From Aquibacillus koreensis (GTDB lineage: Bacteria > Bacillota > Bacilli > Bacillales > Amphibacillaceae): a DNA stretch of 64,000 nucleotides. The notes beneath the pieces were generated by a model. That model saw nothing but the letters and a program-made list of their open reading frames with translations. It was not told the DNA's origin and searched no databases. Shown in pieces: positions 45,201 through 54,470 of this stretch. Each line of letters opens with the position of its first letter. Positions within the stretch are counted from its first letter, which is position 1. The translations under genes were made by a program, and so were the position numbers. The stretch covers positions 1-64,000 of the forward strand of contig NZ_JAOALK010000037.1 in assembly GCF_025154055.1 (NCBI RefSeq), given 5' to 3'.

Positions 45201-46232
45201 ATGACGGATAATGATGTGATTAATAAAAGGAAGTCCGAGCATATTGAATTATGTTTGACGGATCAAGTGACAGGCGACCGAATAACTACGGGATTTGATG
45301 CTTATCGTTTTATACATCATGCACTTCCTGAGATTGATTTTGAGGAAATTGATGTTGGAACTAACGTTTTAGGAAAATCCATTGCTACACCTTTTTTGAT
45401 TAGCTCAATGACAGGCGGGGCGGCAATGGCAGAAACGATCAATCGAAATCTAGCTATTGCAGCAGAAGAAAAGGGATGGATTTTTGCCCTCGGTTCTACG
45501 CGTGCATTAATAGAGAGCCATGCTTATCGCCAATCCTTTCAAGTTAGAAAGTATGCACCCAACGTGCCAATTGTGGCTAACTTAGGTGCTGTCCAACTAA
45601 ACTATGGATTCGGTGTGGAAGAATGTAAACAAATCATTGATATTACAGAAGCGGATGCACTTGTATTACATTTAAACACCATTCAGGAAGTCATCCAACA
45701 GGACGGCAACACGAATTTTAAAGATTTACTAACTAAAATTGAAAAGCTCTGTCGTGAGCTTGCAGTTCCTGTTGGTGTTAAAGAAGTAGGGTTTGGCATT
45801 GATGGACAAGTCGCGAAAAAACTTAGTGAAGTGGGAATCTCATTCATTGATGTAGCTGGTGCGGGTGGAACGTCTTGGAGTCAGGTTGAGAAACTCAGGT
45901 CCAAAGAAAAGATTAAAAAGAAAGCAGCAGAGGCATTTAGTGATTGGGGAACCCCTACAGCAGCGTGTATTCAATCTGTACGTGAAAGTGTTAGCGACAA
46001 TACGATTATCGCTAGTGGAGGTATTAAGAATGGAATGGATGTTGCAAAAGCCATCGCATTAGGAGCGGATGCTGCCGGATTTGGGCGATCCATCTTAAAG
46101 CAAGCAACAGAATCCGTCGAGGCCCTTTTAGAAGTGATGGAAGTACGAGAGCTTGAATTAAAAATGACGATGTTCGGTATTGGTGCTCAGTCGATAGAGG
46201 ACCTAAAGCAAACAACACGTTTAAAAAAATAG
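45201..46232 (+). CDS. fni: isopentenyl-diphosphate isomerase type 2 (Fni)
   Basis: 343-residue FMN- and NADPH-dependent IDI-2, interconverting IPP and DMAPP. RKSEHIELCL at the N-terminus, SSMTGGAA (FMN), LNTIQEVIQQDGNTNFK, KEVGFGID, DVAGAGGTSW and IIASGGIKNGMDVAKAIALGADAAGFG are all classic. Placing it last in the crt operon supplies precursor for farnesyl diphosphate. AAGGGG precedes the ATG 12 bp after the crtP frame. Confidence 0.96.
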   Translation: MTDNDVINKRKSEHIELCLTDQVTGDRITTGFDAYRFIHHALPEIDFEEIDVGTNVLGKSIATPFLISSMTGGAAMAETINRNLAIAAEEKGWIFALGSTRALIESHAYRQSFQVRKYAPNVPIVANLGAVQLNYGFGVEECKQIIDITEADALVLHLNTIQEVIQQDGNTNFKDLLTKIEKLCRELAVPVGVKEVGFGIDGQVAKKLSEVGISFIDVAGAGGTSWSQVEKLRSKEKIKKKAAEAFSDWGTPTAACIQSVRESVSDNTIIASGGIKNGMDVAKAIALGADAAGFGRSILKQATESVEALLEVMEVRELELKMTMFGIGAQSIEDLKQTTRLKK

Positions 46233-46246
46233 GTTTTGTAGGTGTG

Positions 46247-46279
46247 AAAGCTAGGCATTTAGATGTCTAGCTTTTTTTA
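46247..46279 (+). terminator. terminator of the crt operon
   Basis: AAAGCTAG...CTAGCTTTTTTT. Confidence 0.88.
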
Positions 46280-46376
46280 TTGTACGCTTAACACCCTTCC
46301 TTAATATGGTAATATTAAGGTGAGGTTTGTTAAATAAAAAATGTGTTGTTGCAGAACAGACAGAGGAGAATGAAAT

Positions 46377-47264
46377 ATGAAGGTGAGGTACTTTTGGATT
46401 GGGATTCTATTAATCGTACTGAGTAGTGTTGGAAATCATCTTTACTTTCAAAGCCAACAACTGAAACACCCCGTTTTCCTAGACCATTATTATGAGTGGG
46501 TGGAAGGTGATGAACCTATAACCTTTTATTATTTGACTAATAAAAGTGATCCGGTTGAGGTGAATTCTGTGGAAATGGGTGGCGTGACCGGACATGTTTA
46601 TGATCCATATGGAGATGGCTTTATGTGGCATAACCCAGATGAAGTACAGTATCAGAAAGCATTTACGCATCATTACTTAAAGGCAGTTACGATCGATTTT
46701 TCCACCGAGCTAGCAGGGAAGATTGAAGAGGATGAGGAATGGTTATTCAACGAGATGTATGTTTACTTTACTGATGGCACGTCAATAAAGGCGGATATTG
46801 GAGAAGTACGGTTAGTAGGGTATGACTCGGAACAAGAACCTAAGTTAGAAGGGATTGTTAGCGGTAGTAGTAGTAATAATGTGCAAAGTCAAATGGGAAA
46901 GGCGTTAGAACCCATGACAATTGATGCGGTCTCGATTCCCTTTTCTCAAATAGCTGCTGATTTCACAATTAAAATAGATATAGATCAAGATCAAGATGTA
47001 CACTATAATTTACCCGAGGACTGGGTGAATTTTTTAGGTGAACTGGCTGATGATACATTGCCTGTCCACCTAAATGAAAATGACGGATTACTTATTTCAA
47101 CGTTATCAGGGGAAGATCGAACCTATTACAGTAGATTTAATTTACAAATTAAAGGTGAAACAGATACAGGGGGAGGTTTCACGGACTCAAGACCAATTTT
47201 TACAGAGCCTTTTTGGAATGAGAGGTTAGTAGATCGAATCATAAAAATTAAGACGGGGGAGTAG
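46377..47264 (+). CDS. membrane-anchored protein of unknown function
   Basis: 295 residues: one N-terminal signal-anchor helix (FWIGILLIVLSSVGNHLYF), then an acidic extracellular beta-rich part with FYYLTNKSDPVEVNSVEMGG and a Ser-rich linker VSGSSSNNVQ. No known domain or cysteine. AGAGGAGA upstream of ATG. It forms a pair with the next gene seven bases later, so the two products probably act together. Confidence 0.6.
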   Translation: MKVRYFWIGILLIVLSSVGNHLYFQSQQLKHPVFLDHYYEWVEGDEPITFYYLTNKSDPVEVNSVEMGGVTGHVYDPYGDGFMWHNPDEVQYQKAFTHHYLKAVTIDFSTELAGKIEEDEEWLFNEMYVYFTDGTSIKADIGEVRLVGYDSEQEPKLEGIVSGSSSNNVQSQMGKALEPMTIDAVSIPFSQIAADFTIKIDIDQDQDVHYNLPEDWVNFLGELADDTLPVHLNENDGLLISTLSGEDRTYYSRFNLQIKGETDTGGGFTDSRPIFTEPFWNERLVDRIIKIKTGE

Positions 47265-47271
47265 ATTATTC

Positions 47272-47850
47272 GTGCATACTATATTTTCGCGTGTTTTTTG
47301 GGGATTCATACTTGTATTATTCGATTTTAATTTTTCAACAGATGCGGTCTCTTTCGATTTCATACCTGACCCAATTGGTTATTTTCTTATTTTTAAGGGG
47401 TTATCTGCCCTTCTGAAAAATTATCAGCAAGCACAAATAGGGGTACGTATATCCTTGTTGTTAATCTTCCTCTCCATACCATCCATGTTTATCGATGAAA
47501 ATGTTGCAAATGAAACATCCCAGTATTGGATGTCATCGTGGGGATGGATGTATTCAGATCTTCTACATGTTATACATGTAACACTTGTCTTTTATGTCTT
47601 TAAAGTAATGGTGACGATCGCAACCCAATTTGAGGATAATTATTTATTAAATAGAACGGTGAATACAATGCGGTGGTATATCGGCATAAATGTTGTGGTA
47701 CTCATCCTTTCGCCGTTTTTCAAAAATATCCCTGTCGATATCATGTTCGGAATGATCTTCGTTTTAGGAATTATAGCATTTGTTATGGAGATTATATTTC
47801 TAGTATTACTGCGCAGATTCATGAAAGTGAATATAGATATAAGTGGATAA
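47272..47850 (+). CDS. polytopic membrane protein of unknown function
   Basis: 192 residues with about five membrane helices (e.g. FWGFILVLFDFNF, GVRISLLLIFLSI, VIHVTLVFYVFKVMV, YIGINVVVLILS, GMIFVLGIIAFVMEIIFLVLL). The DPIGYFLIFKGLS segment recurs in small Bacillus membrane proteins of unknown role. GTG start with GGGGGAG upstream. Likely co-transcribed with 46377. Confidence 0.6.
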   Translation: MHTIFSRVFWGFILVLFDFNFSTDAVSFDFIPDPIGYFLIFKGLSALLKNYQQAQIGVRISLLLIFLSIPSMFIDENVANETSQYWMSSWGWMYSDLLHVIHVTLVFYVFKVMVTIATQFEDNYLLNRTVNTMRWYIGINVVVLILSPFFKNIPVDIMFGMIFVLGIIAFVMEIIFLVLLRRFMKVNIDISG

Positions 47851-47854
47851 AAAA

Positions 47855-47899
47855 CGAAACGGAATGAGCGCACTTTTTTGTGCAGGTCATTCCGTTTCA
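47855..47899. terminator. bidirectional terminator
   Basis: GAAACGGAATGA...TCATTCCGTTTC between convergent genes; its right arm overlaps the 3' end of the cwlK-like gene. Confidence 0.8.
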
Positions 47900-48429
47900 T
47901 CCATACCTTCTGGCCGTTTACCTCGTTTTAATTCCCAAATACTTAATCCAAAATCCATTTGCAGATGTGGATAATCACGGAAGTTTTCCCAGTCCCCACC
48001 CCACGTGAAGCCTAGCTCTTTTGCAATGTCCACTACTTCCATCCAATCTGATTCCCCGTTCTGGTTACCGTCATAAGATAGATCCCAAATTACACTACCA
48101 TCTTCCAATTCAATCGCAAAGTCAATGGCGAGTCCGTAGTTGTGGTAGGATTCTCCACCTTGCACGTTTGTGACGACACTACCAGGATCAGAACGGCCTT
48201 GTTCATATAGATTGTTTTGCTCTGCAATGGAACGGAATTCATCTGTAATTCGAATGGTAATTCCTTTCTGCTCCGCTTGTTCGATCAGTTGATCTGATTT
48301 CTCTAAAACAAGTGGATGTAGCTGCGTTGGCATAGGTTGATCTTCTAGTGAAAAATTGTTGACTACATAATAGATAAGTCCAATGAGTATGATTACAGTT
48401 ACAAATAAGAAAGGTCGGTTTTTTGTCAT
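47887..48429 (-). CDS. CwlK-like L-Ala-D-Glu/D-Ala endopeptidase (M15)
   Basis: 180 residues with an N-terminal anchor (FVTVIILIGLIYYVV) and an M15 peptidase fold: EFRSIAEQNNLYEQGRS, GGESYHNYGLAIDF (His and Asp zinc ligands) and GGDWENFRDYPHLQM (third His). Similar to CwlK/YcdD of Bacillus, which cuts between L-Ala and D-Glu in peptidoglycan stems. Role in wall turnover. Start preceded by GGAG. Confidence 0.85.
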   Translation of the reverse strand: MTKNRPFLFVTVIILIGLIYYVVNNFSLEDQPMPTQLHPLVLEKSDQLIEQAEQKGITIRITDEFRSIAEQNNLYEQGRSDPGSVVTNVQGGESYHNYGLAIDFAIELEDGSVIWDLSYDGNQNGESDWMEVVDIAKELGFTWGGDWENFRDYPHLQMDFGLSIWELKRGKRPEGMDETE

Positions 48430-48596
48430 AAATTATTACTCCTGTAAGTTTTAATTGATACACTACATTTCTGCACTTGTTATCATGCCTATATATAGAA
48501 ACGAAAAAAGTACATGAATAGTTACAAAACTTTGCTATTAAAAAGGTTCATTTTATAAATATGGTTACTTTTTATATATCAGAATTGATGGGAAAT

Positions 48597-49014
48597 CCGA
48601 CGTAACTATCTCTCACCCGCCATCTATGTTCGATTTTGGGGCGGCTATGAGATCCGTTATTTGTCCGAAATCTTCGTTTATATTATTTTAGCGGCTACCA
48701 GATCCCTTATTTGCCCTTATTTCATTAATTGCGTGTGCATTTTGCTGAAATAGCGTACTGTATAGCCGCTTAGATTTTAAATTGGCCTAAAATAGGAAAA
48801 TAAGGTCTCTCATAGCCGCTCAGAATTCTAAGGAAATCTTGGCGGTCATGAGATCCGTTATATGCCCTAATTGCATTGATTTCAATGGCATGTTGTTAAA
48901 ATAGCGTACTGAATGACCGCTCAGATTCAAAAATGGTTAGAAACAGGAAAATAAGGGAACTCATGACCGCTTGCGTTGTATTCTCCCATCATCTTGTGTT
49001 ACGACGCACTCTAT
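48597..49014. repeat. dispersed intergenic repeat, copy 2 (longest)
   Basis: Starts CCGACGTAACTATCTCTC, ends TTGTGTTACGACGCACTCTA. Inside are alternating modules that open with GCGGCTATGAGATC or GCGGTCATGAGATC and close with CTCATAGCCGC or CTCATGACCGC, so pieces can pair over 100 bp or more. The left 40 and the right 45 bp are nearly identical to copy 3 at 60155. No coding frame. It separates cwlK from the ilvD promoter. Confidence 0.85.
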
Positions 49015-49081
49015 ATAAAATCAGTCTTAACAACATCATACAAAATAACGCCTCTATAATATTAGTAATGTCTATTAATAC

Positions 49082-49096
49082 CATTTTCAGAATATA
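49082..49096 (+). promoter_or_regulatory. candidate CodY box before ilvD
   Basis: CATTTTCAGAATATA has three mismatches to the CodY consensus AATTTTCWGAAAATT and ends ten bases before the -35 box. Branched-chain amino acid genes are classic CodY targets. Confidence 0.5.
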
Positions 49097-49105
49097 GTAA
49101 ATATA

Positions 49106-49134
49106 TTGAACTATATAGCAATACATATTATAGT
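49106..49134 (+). promoter_or_regulatory. ilvD promoter
   Basis: TTGAAC (49106-49111), 17 bp, TATAGT (49129-49134). It rules out the upstream ATG at 49134 and favours the start at 49164. Confidence 0.72.
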
Positions 49135-49163
49135 TGATAGAAAGAATGACAGGGGGAATTGCA

Positions 49164-50846
49164 ATGAAAAAGGATTTACGTATTAAAAGTCAGGTGTTTG
49201 ATGATGCAAAAAGAGCTCCAAACCGAGCGATGTTACGTGCGGTAGGGATTACGGATGAAGATTTTAAGAAACCAATGATTGGTGTAGCGAGCACGTGGAG
49301 TGAAGTAACACCATGTAATATGCATATTGATAAACTAGCGATAAGTGCTAAGCAAGGTGCTGCCGAAGCAGGAGGCGTTCCGTTAATTTTTAATACGATC
49401 ACCGTATCTGACGGTATTTCGATGGGAACAGATGGCATGCGCTATTCTTTACCTAGCCGAGATGTTATTGCGGATTCAATTGAAACAGTCGTTGGTGCGG
49501 AGAATTTAGACGGCTATGTCGCAATCGGTGGTTGTGATAAAAATATTCCAGGATGTATGATCGCAATCTCAAGATCAGAAGTTCCTGCGGTATTTGTCTA
49601 TGGTGGCACTATTTCACCTGGATTTAGAAATGGAGAAAAACTGGATATTGTTTCTGTATTTGAAGGTGTTGGAAAGCATAACAATGGTGATATTAGTGGA
49701 GAAGAGCTTCATGGGATCGAATGCAATGCATGCCCTGGAGCGGGTTCTTGCGGTGGTATGTACACGGCGAACACAATGGCGACTGCAGTGGAAGCATTAG
49801 GTATGAGTTTACCAGGTAGCTCATCCAATCCGGCAGAATCTAAATATAAATTAGAAGATTGTAGAAAAGCTGGAGATGCCGTTTATAAATTGCTAGAGGC
49901 TGACATTTATCCAAAAGATATTATGACAAAGGAAGCATTTGAAAATGCAATCACTGTAGTAATGGCGTTAGGTGGTTCTACAAACGCAGTGCTACACTTG
50001 CTTGCTATTGCAAATGCAATCGAAGTAGATATTACGATTGATGATTTTGACCGCATCCAAAAGAAAGTACCACACTTGGCTGATTTAAAGCCTAGTGGTA
50101 AATATGTGATGCAAGATCTGCATGAAGTTGGTGGCGTTCCAGCCGTTATGAAGCTATTGCTTGAAAATGGATACCTACACGGTGACTGTCTAACTGTAAC
50201 AGGTAAAACGTTGGCGGAGAATTTGGCTGAAGCACCATCACTTAAAGAGGGGCAAGACATTATCATGCCATTTGATAATCCAAAACGTAAAGACGGACCA
50301 CTTGTGATCTTAAAAGGAAACTTGTCTCCAAATGGTGCAGTAGCGAAAGTGTCTGGTGTAAAAGTAAAACGCCATACAGGTCCTGCGCGTGTATTTGATA
50401 ATGAAGTAGAGGCAACGAATGCTGTCATTGATAATAAAATCAATGAAGGTGATGTCCTAGTAATCCGTAACGTAGGTCCTAAAGGTGGGCCAGGAATGCC
50501 AGAAATGCTATCGATCTCGGCAATCCTAGTTGGGAAAGGCTTAGGGCAGAAAGTAGCATTGTTAACGGATGGCCGTTTCTCTGGTGGTACACATGGTTTA
50601 GTAGTAGGGCACATTGCTCCTGAAGCCCAAGTAGGCGGACCAATAGCCTTCTTGAAAGAGGGAGACATTGTAACAATTGATTCCGAGCTGCAAGAAATTA
50701 CAATGGATGTCTCCGAAGAAGAGATCGATAATCGTCGTAAAAATTGGACAGCACCTCCTTTACACGCAAGAGGTGTGCTTGGTAAATACGCACATAATGT
50801 ATCTTGTTCATCCAAGGGTGCTGTAACAGATTATTTTAATAGATAA
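49164..50846 (+). CDS. ilvD: dihydroxy-acid dehydratase
   Basis: 560-residue Fe-S dehydratase making the 2-oxo acids of valine, leucine and isoleucine. Cluster cysteines sit in [11 protein letters not shown] and [19 protein letters not shown]; further motifs are [10 protein letters not shown] and [18 protein letters not shown] precedes the ATG at 49164. No other ilv gene is next to it, so it is expressed on its own, probably under CodY. Confidence 0.97.
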   Translation: MKKDLRIKSQVFDDAKRAPNRAMLRAVGITDEDFKKPMIGVASTWSEVTPCNMHIDKLAISAKQGAAEAGGVPLIFNTITVSDGISMGTDGMRYSLPSRDVIADSIETVVGAENLDGYVAIGGCDKNIPGCMIAISRSEVPAVFVYGGTISPGFRNGEKLDIVSVFEGVGKHNNGDISGEELHGIECNACPGAGSCGGMYTANTMATAVEALGMSLPGSSSNPAESKYKLEDCRKAGDAVYKLLEADIYPKDIMTKEAFENAITVVMALGGSTNAVLHLLAIANAIEVDITIDDFDRIQKKVPHLADLKPSGKYVMQDLHEVGGVPAVMKLLLENGYLHGDCLTVTGKTLAENLAEAPSLKEGQDIIMPFDNPKRKDGPLVILKGNLSPNGAVAKVSGVKVKRHTGPARVFDNEVEATNAVIDNKINEGDVLVIRNVGPKGGPGMPEMLSISAILVGKGLGQKVALLTDGRFSGGTHGLVVGHIAPEAQVGGPIAFLKEGDIVTIDSELQEITMDVSEEEIDNRRKNWTAPPLHARGVLGKYAHNVSCSSKGAVTDYFNR

Positions 50847-50858
50847 GACATATATTTG

Positions 50859-50892
50859 ACCTCCAAGAATAGATTTCTTGGAGGTTATTTTT
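50859..50892 (+). terminator. terminator of ilvD
   Basis: ACCTCCAAGAA...TTCTTGGAGGT with T-rich tail. Confidence 0.87.
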
Positions 50893-50934
50893 CTATGATA
50901 ATATGGTAAATATAGGTTGAAACACAAAAAGGTA

Positions 50935-50952
50935 TAGTGTAAAATTACACTA
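50935..50952. promoter_or_regulatory. 18-bp palindrome before the giant membrane protein gene
   Basis: TAGTGTA-AAAT-TACACTA is a perfect 7+7 inverted repeat with 4-bp centre, 43 bp before the start codon, the size of a dimeric repressor operator. It does not fit PerR, Fur, Zur or NrdR consensus as I know them. Confidence 0.5.
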
Positions 50953-50994
50953 AACGTTACAAAAGTATTGAGCGCGGGGTGGGAGTGAAACATA

Positions 50995-53900
50995 TTGGAT
51001 CATATAACGGAGCGTGAAAGACAGAAGGTATTCCAACAAGAACTTGTCCAATTAAGGAATGAAGGTTTTATTTCGCAGGAAATGTACCAAAAACTCATGT
51101 CATCCTATGATGATTATCTAAAATTTAAATTCAACCCTAATAAGGATGTTGCTACAGTTACAGAAAATGAAGAGCAAGAAAAGAAACCTATTTTGCAAAC
51201 GAATGTAAAAAAGGCAGAACCAAAACCATTTGTACAAAAGAAAACTCCAGAACAAGTAAGAGAAAGAAATATTACTTGGTCGCTTATTTTAGGTGTTTTA
51301 TTTATTTTGGTAGGAGGTCTTGTGTTAGCAACAAGTACGTGGGATCAAATGGGGCCAATATTAAAAGTAATTTCTCTATCCTTTGTTTCCGTCTTTTTCA
51401 TTGGACTAAGTACAGTCACGAGTAGGTTTCTGAAAATTGATAAGACGGCTTTCGCTTTCTTAACATTAGGAAGTATGCTTATTCCGATTACAATTATAGC
51501 GATTGGTTACTTTGAACTCTTGGGGGAGTATTTGTCTCTCACTGGTGATGGTCGTTTTGTCTTGGGATTGATCGGTACACTGGTTCCTTTACCGTTATAT
51601 TTTAGGTATGCAAGCAAGCACAAATCTAGACTATTTGTATGGATTTCTTATTTGTTTCTAAGTTTATCAGCGGGGTTTGCTATTGCGGCAACGCACGTAT
51701 CTGTAGATTTCTTTTATTTAGGGATTATGCTGTTTAATGCGCTTCTTCTATATGGGTATCACCGTTTGAAGAACAAGGAAGGTTTAGGGATTTTCCTAAA
51801 AGAACTTCCAAGCTATGCGCAGTTAAATCTTGTTGTTTCTACACTATTAATGCTATTTATTTATGAACAAGAAGTCTTTTATAGTTTTAACCTATTTATT
51901 ACTGCTAGTTTATATATGGCAATGGTATTTTTATATAAAACCAAGGAATACCAGTTTGTGTTTTTAGCCCTATTTGCATATGGCGTTTATCAATTAACGG
52001 AGCATTCGTTCTTACAATCGGTGGATGTCGTTATGTATGCGATGATTGGTTTAGCTTATTTAGCTTTCTCTTTCTTCGCAAATAATGATGGATGGATGTC
52101 AAAAGTTTTCCGATACACAAGCGGAGTAATATCCGTTTTTGCTTTTATTTATGTGAGTTATCAAGGCTTAATAATAAGAGCCGGTGAAGATTCGTGGATA
52201 CTCTTGTTAGCGTATTTAATCATAGCCTTTAATTATATTTATTTGGCTTTTTTAACGAACCAAATGATCTTTCGCTACTTAGCGCCCGTTTTCTTGTTTG
52301 CAACTGGACTTCAATTGTGGAATAGCTTTTATAAATGGCTACAGGTAGATGAGCCAGGTTTATTTATGTTTGGGTACAGTACACTATTGTTTTTAACATT
52401 AGGGATCTGGAATAGGAATAAATATCTTCTTCCAATTAGAAAAAGTACCTATTATACTTCCATTGGTGTCATGCTTTTATGTATGTTATATGAGCTATTA
52501 ATGGAAAGCCCAATTCAACTTGCAATCATGCTTTTCTCTTTTGGCGCGCTAGCAATTATAGTTGTGCTCCACAGTAAGAAATTAGAAAATAAATTGGCAG
52601 GATGGATCTATGCTATTAGTTGGGGCTTGGCTTTACTTGTCCTTTTTCCTGAAATTACAGACCAATATCCTTTATACCAGACGATGTTCGACTGGCCATT
52701 TCATCTATCTTTTTCTGGGTTAGTAATCTTAGCTATTAGCTACCTTTGGAAAAAAATCAATAAGAGAGAGTTAGAGAATACGAGCTTCTATATTGCACAA
52801 GGGTTATATTTTATTGGTTTATTGCAATTAGTGAGTATATACCAAACGAATGAAACATACGTGCGTCCAATTATTTTACTAATTGGAATTGCATTAGCGG
52901 TACAGCTTGTTCAACGAGTGAAAGCGCATGTGTTATGGCTTTTAGTGGCAATGGTCGCTTATAGTTTTTATGCTTCTTTATTAAGCACGTTAGCAATTGA
53001 CTCTTTTCAGGGAATTATCTTCTTCCTGCAATTTGGAATTGTAATCTTTTTTGCTGTAGAAAAATGGGTAGGGGTAAAGATCACGGGATTGAAGCCATAT
53101 TTCTTCTGGTTTAGCCACGGTGTGCAGTTTCTATTAATCATGGCAATTGTATTAGATCAGATGTTCTCGAAGACGGTTACCCCTATTATCCTTTTTGTAC
53201 CGCTTGTAATCTATTTATACAGTACACAATGGCATAAAAAAGAATGGCACGTGAGGCTCCACCTATATGCTGCAATGACAATGGTAGCGCTAGTTTTTGC
53301 CACAGTTCTACCTTATTATGATCTATTCCAAGCTGTTGCACCCGTCTATTATTGGCTTGGAGCTAGTTTGATTTATCTAGTCACTTGGTTTGGAGTAAAA
53401 GGTGAATGGCGAAAACGTATGGAATATTTTATTGTTCCATTTTCTTTATATGGTTTAGTTGCAATTGTATCTTCGCGTATCTTTGAACATTATGTAGAAA
53501 TAATTCCATTGGTCGGCTATGTAATATTGAATTTATTCTTTTTGCATAAGCGACACTGGACATTGTTGAATATGATTCCACTTTTATTAAGTATAGCGAT
53601 GTGGGAACAATTACAACCTACATTTTCAACGAGTAAAAGTCTATGGTTCATTAGTGTGGCTTGTTTCTTTGTCTTAATGGTCGCAGGTCAGCTTCTCCAT
53701 AAGGAACTTTACAATTGGAAAGCTCAACCTATTCACATCGATTGGTATGCAGTGATTGCATTCATCTATGCCGTCTATGCTCTGAATTTTATCGATCAAG
53801 AAGCAGCTATTTGGATGGAAGTGATTCCGTTTTTATTAATTACATTGGGCTTATTTGTTCAGTTGAGAAGAATGATGAAGCCAATAGCAAGAAGGGTCAC

Positions 53901-54429
53901 GCAAACATTAATCGGAGTCAGCCTTTTACCATCGTATTATATTGTCTTTGATGCATACTACGATCGTATTCCGGATTTGATTCAAGCGGAATTAATGATG
54001 TTGCCGTTGTTGGCGTTAACGGTCGTTCTAACTGTAACCACTTGGAAAACGCATAAAAAAATGATGCACATGATACAGCTTATTGTTCTAGTATTAATTA
54101 CTGCCTATCTTGTGATGGATGCGATTCAGAGCAATACGATCTGGGATGCAGTCATCATTGGTTTCCTATCACTATTTTCGATGATTGTAGGGATGCAAGC
54201 CAAAATCAAGTCTTACTTTTTTGTTGGGGTAGGTACGTTATTGTTTAACGTCCTATATCAAACGAAACCGTATTGGGGAAATATGCCGTGGTGGGGATAT
54301 TTATTAATTGCTGGTTTTACACTAATAACTGTTGCAAGCTATAACGAATGGCAAAAGCAATCGAAGAAAGAGGATAAACTAAAGCAATGGATGAAGAAAC
54401 TTGTAAATAATCTAAAGAAGTGGCAATAG
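50995..54429 (+). CDS. giant polytopic membrane protein (DUF2157-like)
   Basis: 1144 residues. A soluble N-terminal region of about 95 residues (charged, with linker EKKPILQ...PFVQKK) precedes a very long chain of hydrophobic helices, over 30 by eye, to a short basic C-terminus. Early helices (ITWSLILGVLFILVGGLVLATSTWD) look like DUF2157/SCO7613-type proteins. No enzyme motif seen. TTG start after GGGGTGGGAG. It has an own operator-like palindrome and terminator. Function unknown. Confidence 0.7.
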   Translation: MDHITERERQKVFQQELVQLRNEGFISQEMYQKLMSSYDDYLKFKFNPNKDVATVTENEEQEKKPILQTNVKKAEPKPFVQKKTPEQVRERNITWSLILGVLFILVGGLVLATSTWDQMGPILKVISLSFVSVFFIGLSTVTSRFLKIDKTAFAFLTLGSMLIPITIIAIGYFELLGEYLSLTGDGRFVLGLIGTLVPLPLYFRYASKHKSRLFVWISYLFLSLSAGFAIAATHVSVDFFYLGIMLFNALLLYGYHRLKNKEGLGIFLKELPSYAQLNLVVSTLLMLFIYEQEVFYSFNLFITASLYMAMVFLYKTKEYQFVFLALFAYGVYQLTEHSFLQSVDVVMYAMIGLAYLAFSFFANNDGWMSKVFRYTSGVISVFAFIYVSYQGLIIRAGEDSWILLLAYLIIAFNYIYLAFLTNQMIFRYLAPVFLFATGLQLWNSFYKWLQVDEPGLFMFGYSTLLFLTLGIWNRNKYLLPIRKSTYYTSIGVMLLCMLYELLMESPIQLAIMLFSFGALAIIVVLHSKKLENKLAGWIYAISWGLALLVLFPEITDQYPLYQTMFDWPFHLSFSGLVILAISYLWKKINKRELENTSFYIAQGLYFIGLLQLVSIYQTNETYVRPIILLIGIALAVQLVQRVKAHVLWLLVAMVAYSFYASLLSTLAIDSFQGIIFFLQFGIVIFFAVEKWVGVKITGLKPYFFWFSHGVQFLLIMAIVLDQMFSKTVTPIILFVPLVIYLYSTQWHKKEWHVRLHLYAAMTMVALVFATVLPYYDLFQAVAPVYYWLGASLIYLVTWFGVKGEWRKRMEYFIVPFSLYGLVAIVSSRIFEHYVEIIPLVGYVILNLFFLHKRHWTLLNMIPLLLSIAMWEQLQPTFSTSKSLWFISVACFFVLMVAGQLLHKELYNWKAQPIHIDWYAVIAFIYAVYALNFIDQEAAIWMEVIPFLLITLGLFVQLRRMMKPIARRVTQTLIGVSLLPSYYIVFDAYYDRIPDLIQAELMMLPLLALTVVLTVTTWKTHKKMMHMIQLIVLVLITAYLVMDAIQSNTIWDAVIIGFLSLFSMIVGMQAKIKSYFFVGVGTLLFNVLYQTKPYWGNMPWWGYLLIAGFTLITVASYNEWQKQSKKEDKLKQWMKKLVNNLKKWQ

Positions 54430-54470
54430 AAAAACGAGGTGGCAATCTTATTTACCACCTCGTTTTTTAT
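54430..54470. terminator. bidirectional terminator
   Basis: AAAACGAGGTGG...CCACCTCGTTTT, with T run, between convergent genes. Confidence 0.9.

Noticed and set aside
49907-50815. 302-residue open frame antisense to ilvD
   Set aside because: It mirrors a strongly conserved gene on the other strand, shows no family motif and has no ribosome site.
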